A program made the translations under genes and the position numbers. Positions 19,601 to 25,145 of a DNA stretch of 25,145 bases are shown here, one piece after another. Below the pieces are notes generated by a model, which saw only the letters and a list, made by a program, of their open reading frames with translations, was not told the origin of the DNA and made no database searches. The stretch's first letter is position 1. Each line of letters starts with the position of its first letter. The stretch comes from Acanthaster planci (lineage: Eukaryota; Echinodermata; Asteroidea; Valvatida; Acanthasteridae): contig NW_019091472.1 in the NCBI RefSeq assembly GCF_001949145.1, forward strand, positions 282,385 to 307,529, in the 5' to 3' direction.

Positions 19601-22600
19601 ATCGTTTTGCAAACATTCATGTAAGTTTTGCATAAATACCAATGTGCAACTGCTCAAAAGATTCAATTATTTCATTATATCTGATTTTCAGCGAACGAAG
19701 TTTTTAATGCCACTTATGTTGTGCCATACATGTTCTGAATTTACAGAGTTTAGCTTGGAGACCTGCCGGGTGATGATTGCCATGCTGGATGTATCCTTTT
19801 ATGAGCTGGGCCTTTAAGCATACATACATGTACATGTATTAGTACACTTTGTATACTTTAGTTTCATTTGTCAAAGCCTAGAAATTTAAAGTTCATGAAA
19901 TATCTGGGAGGAACTTACATATAGTCTTATAAATGTATATTCAGTCCACCTTTGTTTAACCTGTATTTCCTTGCCTGTACAGAATGTAAAGTGTTTGAAA
20001 GAAGGGAAGCTTTTTACATGCACATGCAGTACGTTGCAATTGAAAGTTACTTGTAACCTCAAAAGGGGAAACTTTTCACAAGTTTTTCCCCTCTGTGAAA
20101 AAGAAATTCACAAGTGGGAAATTTTTTCACACCTTTATTCACAAGTGGGAAATTCACCTATGACTACAAATTTCATTACAGAAAACAACTCACCTCTGTT
20201 TACCTACAATGTACAGTTGCATATCAGCGCGCATGTGCGACAAATCTCACTGAAAAAGTCGCCCAATCCACACCCTCTGTACCCACTGCATGTTTATGGT
20301 ATTTTCAGCGACACGTGTAGTCTACATATATATTGTGTGAATTCAGAGTACATAGTGCTATACGTGCATACGCAATCTTGCTGTGTTCTACATGTAGGTT
20401 AAGAATGGCACCAAAACATGACAGAGAACTGTAAGTTTAAGCCATGTTCCGGGCAAATTTCCCGGTCCCTCCAAGTCTGATCGGCCCTCCAAGCATGATA
20501 TTTCCACCATATCCACCAAGTCTAATCTGCCAGGTTTAACAGTTGGAAATCCCCGGGGCTGAGCCTATGACCAGTCACAAGCAGACCTGCTCCCTGACAA
20601 ATCCCGCACACCTTTGGTAGACTGCATGAGCACATGGAAGCAGCAGAATCTGACATCTATATTCATGGCACTTGAAGCACTGTAGTCAACCGAACATTTG
20701 GCCAGCCCTGCCTGGTCACAGAGGCCCGGGGTACCACCACCACCACCTCCATCATCATCACATTTAAGCCACAAAATGTCAGCTACATGGTCACATTCCC
20801 AGCCATTTGTTGCAGGCTAGACGCAGCAGTTTCAACCTTGTTCTCATCCTAGGGCCTGGTCTTATTTTCCACAGGACCCTCGCCAGTTCAGGTACAAGCA
20901 TCCTGAATTTTCAACGATGTTGCCCATGAACTATCCCTGCCTTTATACAGCCAATCCAGGGAATTTGTGACACTTTGCACGGGTTCCTGACATGGTTGTC
21001 CCTCCAGATTGTGAGACCACTTCTCCACATCGCTGTGAAGACCGCCTATATCCCCCAGCCGTTCTGCCACATGGACTTTCCATGCAACACTCGCATCTGT
21101 TCACAGTCTCACTCTCCCCTGTCGGATCGACTTGGTGAGCTGGATTAGTGTCCTTGCTGGGTAGGCCATGCAGCATGTTTTTTAACAGTTACCACAAGAC
21201 CAGTTACATAATAAACAACATGGATTACACAACCGTAAAAGATAAAAACTAAAAACGAACAGACACACCATACGACTTGTGAGGTGTGAACGGTACTTAC
21301 GGTGCATTTACTAGTCTATACAATCTCGCTACACTGGTCTCCTTCATTTCCAACACATGAGTAGAGCCAATGTAAATGCCAACCAATGAAAACATGACTG
21401 CTTTATCCCCGCACCTGGAACACTGCCCCACTTGCACACATGGCTGGCAGCAGCGACGGCCCGGGCTAGGCTACACTGAGTATAAGCCACCTGGAGTACA
21501 TGTATAAGCTGCTGGGACATTTTCAGTACGAGAATCAACGTATACATGTAAGCCGCGGCTTGCATGTATATTCCAAAAATTACGGTGTATTAGAAATATA
21601 TATTAAAAAAGCCACCAACAACGAGCAGAACTCAGAAGTGAGGGGGGATTGGTTTGTTTAAACCACCCCCCAGCCTACGGGCCTGGACACTCTTGCAGCG
21701 TTGGTACTACATGTAGCTAGTGCAGTGTCTCATCAGCTGTAGACTGTGCAGATGCACAGTAGTTGAGAACTAATTGGCACATGCACATCTGGCATGGAAC
21801 TGTATAATGGATGGGACGGATTGGACCGTACATGTATCTTATACAGCATAGAGAGTTTGTTGATACTTTGACAATGACTCAGGTTGTACAAAACCCTGCC
21901 ACCACAAAGAAAATTGGCAGTTTGAGAAACTCTGTCAATGAGATGAACCAGCAGATAGACGACCAGTCTATAGTGGCCATTTTCTGGACAACAGACACAA
22001 TACATGTAGTTTTGTGTCCTTACTTTTTTGTTTTTTGCCAAGTTTGATCTATTATTGGTCACTGCCAGGTTTCATGTGCATGTTTTTCTGGTTTATGGCA
22101 AAGGTCAGCAAGTGGTCAGCAGCATCCATTTCCCGACAAACATCCCAATTGTGTCATTTCTCGAGTGCTGTAAACTGACGCATCATTTGTTTGGTTACAT
22201 TAGTGTGGACTGTTTAATATGCACTTTTTCTAGGCAAAAGTAGGTGTTCACCAGATTGGCAGCAATTATTGTCTCATGACATACTGACCACTGATGTTTC
22301 TGCTTTGTGTACACCCTGCTTTGGTTTGGCATTGTGTTCTTTAGAAAAACTCAGACTCATTAAATTGAAAAAAATGCAACATTTTTGCATGAGTTTCAGG
22401 CTGTTGTGGGCATGTAATCATAAAACCATAACTGGTTTTGAATGGACACTCACCCAATTGTCCAATGAGATTTTCTCAAACGTTCTGCTTTTCGAAATAT
22501 AATGTACACTTGAACTTTGGTGGAACCTATGCCCATTTTCATGTGCATGCATTTACATGTACATGTACACTGTACATCAAAACCATGATAAATATTACAT

Positions 22601-24826
22601 GTATTTGATTAAGATCACATGAAAGCAGTTCCGAAGCAGCAGCTTTGCAGAAATACTAACATTACATTGGGAGGGGGATTCAGCAATTCAGGATTTAATG
22701 CATACATATAGACTGGATTTTCATGAATGCTCATTTTGGGGGGGGGCTTACAAACTTCCAGTCAGTATCAGGCTGTGTTCTGCACTGAAATTAATCCAAG
22801 GTAATTTTTTTTCCCAACTGAATGTAAATTTTTGTTTTCAAAATATACTTGGAATTAAATATGTTGAGATAAAGAGGCACCATTGTATTCCACATACTTT
22901 TGCTGTTTACGGTATTTGTCCAGTGTTTATTTCCATGTTTTCCTTAATGAGTTGGATTATCCATATAGCGTGACTATTCTGGTAAGATGGGCTTCAGTGA
23001 ATTCAAGGAACTGTGGACTGTCATCAACCAATGGAAGCAGACATTCATTGCTTTTGACTCTGATCGCTCAGGTACCATTGATGGTCATGAACTGGCAAAT
23101 GCAATTAGAAGTTTTGGTATGTATCCTTTGTCATATATTTATCCCATCAAAAGTCCCTGTAAATTAAAACATTCTGATACACACATACGAATATCTTGCA
23201 ATGTTCACAAGATCAGAAAATTATGAAGATATTTGTGGTGAATTTAGTCAGTTGATAGTTGTAATATGTAGTCGAAATGTAAAGAGAAATGTAAATTTGT
23301 ATCAGAAAGTCCTTGAATTTCAGTCACTTTAATTCACAGACAAAATCAGGTTTTTGTAACTTCTGCCACTGTATTCCTTCGTATTTTTTCTTCCTATTGT
23401 ATTCCTTGTGTCTAAGTGTACAGTGTAAGTGTCTAAAAGAGTTTAGATCAGGGTTGCCTTAATTAATTAACTGTTCTAGGTAAAAAGTTACCTTAGTAAC
23501 ATCATAAACATGAAAACTAAGGGTCGGACGTTTAACCGTTTCAACGAACATAGTTATTTATCTGTTTAGAGATTTTCCTAAACGTTTAAACGGAACTAAC
23601 CTTTGGAGGTTGCACAAAGTTTAATTGACGCAATCTGGGTTAATTTTTCTTTTCAAACGATGCTGCAAAAGTGTCTTTACATTTTGAAACACTTCAGCAC
23701 CTGGTCAAGTCAAAGGAACTTTTGATAACTCAAAGTCTACAAACTCGAAACTCCTCTTTATATTTCAAATACATTCGTCATTACCGCTGAATGAATTGCT
23801 GATTCTCTGTCTTTGTGATATGACCACACTGGATGGAGGAAAGTTTGTGTGTGCCACGGCTATAGCCTTAGTGCCGCCGCCTGCTCGACTTCAGCACAGA
23901 TGCCCCGCTCACATGGTGACTGTCCAATCACAACCCTTTACAGCACCAAGTGAGATGTGTCCCTGTCGCCATGCTGCAAGTGTGCTTTTTGCGTACCCAA
24001 ATCTCACCCGAATAAAAAAGATTAAAATTTGCTTTCTGGAATTTTTTTCTGGTGTATTCTGCCAGTATGTGCATCATATTGAATTCCATTAGTTCCCGCT
24101 TTATCGTTTTTTTAGGACAGACAAAAGTGTAAACAGACCCTATTTAGTTTTTGAGCAGGCAGAAAAAGTAGACGTTCCTCACATTTACAATGTAAGATGA
24201 TGGATTGGGTGCCCAAGGTTTTATTTGTCTAAACATCGAACAAAAATATTCAGCTGTTTTAATGCTTCATTTCATGATTTTATCTGACTTAAACGCCAAT
24301 ACCCCAAAAAATATATGTGGGAAGAAATGATTATTTTCAAGTAGCTCGGGAAGTCCAGATGATAAAAAAATTCTAGAATAAATCCACCCAGCTCTGCAGA
24401 AAAAGAAATCTCCCCAGGAGTGATTGACAGCTCTATTGTTCCCTTAGACACAATGTATATTTTGAAGTATTTGGGTCTGGGTCACATATCTTTTAATATG
24501 CACTATTTCTAGGACGACTTGTTCCGCAGATGTTTTGATCTTTTGATCGTAAATCCTCAGTCAATAAGTTTATTATTTGCAAGTAAAGCAGCCATTGGTG
24601 GGATTGTAACACTTACCCAGTCCCAGAGTTATGCCACTGTTGCCAAGAAACAGTATTACATACATATATGTGACTTAGTAGCCCTTGTTGCTTCCGTATT
24701 TGCCACTTGTAGGGTACAACCTTACTCCTTCAGCTGTGGGTGTACTTCTGAAACGCTATGAAAAGGGAGGCCGTATCACTTTTGATGACTTTGTGTCATG
24801 TGCAGTTCGCTTGAGAGCCCTTACAG
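13570..24826 (+). CDS. SRI: Sorcin/grancalcin-like penta-EF-hand protein, 6 exons, 3' partial
   Basis: Exons 13570-13617, 18013-18051, 19139-19208, 19747-19790, 22969-23116 and 24713-24826 join in frame, with all introns GT/AG. They give 154 residues plus 1 nt; family members have roughly 28 more residues in one or two further exons (EF5), so the gene runs off the window. Residues 1-16 are a short Gly/Pro-rich tail ([10 protein letters not shown]). EF1 lies around 18-45 with the usual VAG-DGQI wording. EF2 loop 67-78 ([12 protein letters not shown]) and EF3 loop 97-108 ([12 protein letters not shown]) keep the Asp, Asp, Ser and final Glu ligands. EF4 (about 131-143, [13 protein letters not shown]) is degenerate, as in sorcin. 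Sorcin-type proteins dimerise through EF5 and move to membranes on calcium binding, in vertebrates acting on ryanodine receptors and other channels. SRI and grancalcin cannot be separated here; the symbol is the closest vertebrate name. Confidence 0.93.
13765..13834. repeat. GC-rich inverted repeat with GACGTC core
   Basis: The arm GTGGGTCCGACGTCCGCCC (13765-13783) faces GGGCGGACGTCCGACCCCAC (13815-13834), with one mismatch and one extra base. The 31-base loop is also GC-rich. It lies about 150 bp into intron 1, in a much more GC- and CpG-rich patch than its surroundings. Confidence 0.9.
14698..14816. repeat. 33-bp inverted repeat with 19-bp perfect core
   Basis: GTTCCATGTCAAGACATAT (14708-14726) is exactly the reverse complement of 14787-14805. 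Outer bases also pair (TCTCGA with TCGAGA), with a small bulge between. The loop is about 52-60 bases. It could be a tiny inverted-repeat element or a long RNA hairpin; there is no other evidence for either. Confidence 0.92.
15163..15197. repeat. Hairpin GTTAGGGACTGTAC / GTACAGTCCCCCTAAC
   Basis: Arms of about 14 bp with a bulge of two C and a loop ATGTA, so that the centre contains TACATGTA. It shows the octamer sitting at the tip of a longer palindrome. Confidence 0.88.
15965..16032. repeat. TACATGTA/TACCGGTA cluster
   Basis: A run of TGTACATGTATATGTATATGTAC-type sequence is followed by CATACATGTACATGTACC and then TACCGGTA at 16025-16032. Confidence 0.85.
18013..18051 (+). CDS. SRI: Sorcin-like exon 2 (39-base micro-exon)
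   Basis: Acceptor GGCAG|GATCC and donor GTGAGT. It encodes [13 protein letters not shown], phase 0 at both ends. This is the first helix of EF1 and its loop start, closely matching the sorcin family wording. Confidence 0.93.
18052..19138 (+). other. Sorcin-like intron 2
   Basis: Donor GTGAGT, acceptor CATCACAG. Contains the hairpin TCGTCTGG-AAA-CCAGACGA (18502-18520), several TACATGTA runs (about 18650-18665, 18744-18752, 18972-18982) and three TACCGGTA words. Confidence 0.85.
18841..18879. repeat. Perfect 16-bp inverted repeat made of the octamer
   Basis: TACAAATGTACATGTA (18841-18856) faces its exact reverse complement (18864-18879) across a 7-base loop. The match extends beyond the octamer itself into TACAAATG. 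Confidence 0.92.
19139..19208 (+). CDS. SRI: Sorcin-like exon 3
   Basis: Acceptor ATCACAG|GA and donor C|GTACGT. It encodes [20 protein letters not shown] and TYQ plus one base: the rest of EF1 with its final Glu, and the linker. Phase 0 in, phase 1 out. Confidence 0.93.
19209..19746 (+). other. Sorcin-like intron 3
   Basis: Donor GTACGT, acceptor TTTACAG. A hexamer cluster with TACATGTA and GTACACGTAC lies at about 19385-19445. No other feature. Confidence 0.85.
19747..19790 (+). CDS. SRI: Sorcin-like exon 4 (44-base micro-exon)
   Basis: AG completes the split codon (Gln), then [14 protein letters not shown] and donor GTATCC. This is the EF2 entering helix, ending exactly on loop position 1. 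Confidence 0.92.
20422..21138 (+). pseudogene. GC-rich block with a decayed reading frame (tentative)
   Basis: One plus-strand frame stays open for about 239 codons apart from four stops (20560, 20683, 20818, 20968) before the final TGA at 21136. Each segment is 40-55 codons long, longer than chance in AT-rich DNA but less surprising in this GC-richer block. It includes a proline/serine trinucleotide run near 20735-20762. I recognise no protein family. Minus-strand frames of 60-77 codons also exist here, so the coding direction is uncertain. A processed pseudogene or transposon relic are both possible. Confidence 0.25.
21642..21671. repeat. G6...C6 hairpin
   Basis: GGGGGG and then GGTTT pair with AAACC and CCCCCC around a GTTT loop, with small bulges. 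It is a strong local stem with no known role. Confidence 0.75.
22969..23116 (+). CDS. SRI: Sorcin-like exon 5
   Basis: Acceptor CATATAG|CGT and donor G|GTATGT. It encodes 49 residues with the rest of the EF2 loop ([11 protein letters not shown]), the linker helix [15 protein letters not shown] and the complete EF3 loop [12 protein letters not shown]. Phase 0 in, phase 1 out. Confidence 0.95.
23117..24712 (+). other. Sorcin-like intron 5 (1.6 kb)
   Basis: Donor GTATGT, acceptor CTTGTAG. Contains a GC-richer patch at about 23850-24000 and an imperfect ACGTTTAA inverted repeat at about 23527-23592. No exon is seen. Confidence 0.85.
24713..24826 (+). CDS. SRI: Sorcin-like exon 6
   Basis: GG completes Gly, then 37 codons from [19 protein letters not shown] to VRLRALT, and one base before donor GTCAGT. 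It covers EF4, whose loop lacks the canonical ligands as in vertebrate sorcin. The following exon, expected to start with the EF5-entering helix, is not in the window. Confidence 0.94.
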
Positions 24827-25145
24827 GTCAGTATACATGTTAGCACTGTAACTGAGTGTTTCAAATCTGTGATTGTCCAGAGGTGAAAATACATGTATTA
24901 CCTTCATTTTTTAATTGTTTCAGCCATGCTTGCATTGTACTTTTTTAGACAAGTCTCGGCTAGACAATCTTATTTTTCCATTTTTTAAGTCTTTGAGTAT
25001 GGGCAAACGTAAAATTTGAGCAGTTACATTTAAACTAGTCAGGTTTGTGTCCGCAGGCAAAATGGCTGTTGCGAACAGTACAAGGTGATCAGGTAGCACT
25101 AGAAAGAGATTGGTGTGGCTGCAGCATGAAGGCCATACTGCACTG
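24827..25145 (+). other. Start of sorcin-like intron 6
   Basis: An acceptor-like CCGCAG at 25052-25057 is present, but the sequence after it reaches a stop in the required phase within about 11 codons and does not resemble EF5. It is treated as intron. Confidence 0.6.

Larger units (their letters stand above)
19791..22968 (+). other. Sorcin-like intron 4 (3.2 kb)
   Basis: Donor GTATCC, acceptor CATATAG. Contains an 18-bp direct repeat, ATTCACAAGTGGGAAATT, at 20106-20123 and 20137-20154, an A/T-stem hairpin near 20064-20092, the GC-rich block at 20422-21138, and a G6/C6 hairpin at 21642-21671. A 143-codon open frame (19971-20402) has repeat-like composition and is not called a gene. Confidence 0.8.

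Noticed and set aside
19971-20402. 143-codon open frame in intron 4
   Set aside because: It overlaps the AAGTGGGAAATT repeat array, has no motif, and lies within an intron between two well-supported exons.
21811-22047. Plus-strand open frame with a helical-looking segment ([16 protein letters not shown])
   Set aside because: No splice borders that would fit the sorcin-like transcript, and no family recognised.
25052-25145. Candidate final exon of the sorcin-like gene after CCGCAG
   Set aside because: It reaches a stop within about 11 codons in the required phase and shows no EF5 similarity.

Overview
The window is eukaryotic genomic DNA, most likely from a marine invertebrate. It is AT-rich, has spliced genes with large introns, carries a decayed Ty3/gypsy LTR retrotransposon and a probable tRNA-derived SINE, and contains a 577-base assembly gap (12899-13475). 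The palindrome TACATGTA and its hexamer expansions are scattered everywhere. The encoded sorcin-like protein fits a non-vertebrate animal. I cannot name the phylum from this window alone; a deuterostome such as an echinoderm, hemichordate or amphioxus is only a guess.

Layout. Positions 1-3130 hold no gene I can support: a probable SINE fragment (minus strand, about 110-280), a 30-bp tandem duplication, and short direct and inverted repeats. Positions 3136-6378 are an LTR retrotransposon with two recognisable LTRs, a 5-bp target-site duplication (AGCAC), a primer-binding-site-like tract, a polypurine tract, and broken remnants of Gag, the reverse transcriptase thumb, RNase H and integrase. The protease and the catalytic part of reverse transcriptase are deleted. 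Positions 7255-9386 contain, on the minus strand, three phase-compatible exons forming the C-terminal part of an unidentified protein gene (gene X); its 5' exons were not resolved. A foldback-like element with arms of about 200 bp lies at about 9667-10392, in the presumed upstream intron of that gene.

From 13570 to the right end the window carries, on the plus strand, six coding exons of a penta-EF-hand calcium-binding protein of the sorcin/grancalcin type (154 codons plus 1 nt; the last exon, with EF5, lies beyond the window). Every intron has GT/AG borders and all phases match. The introns are rich in TACATGTA, carry a local cluster of TACCGGTA, and hold several inverted repeats and one GC-rich block with a decayed reading frame.

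The two cellular genes may be divergent, with 5' ends facing each other across the AT/CTAG-palindrome and gap region near 12.5-13.5 kb, but the start of the minus-strand gene is not visible. I found no convincing new multi-gene system. The most unusual signals are the palindromic TAC-NN-GTA octamers and the evidence that hexamer growth continued inside the retrotransposon after it inserted.
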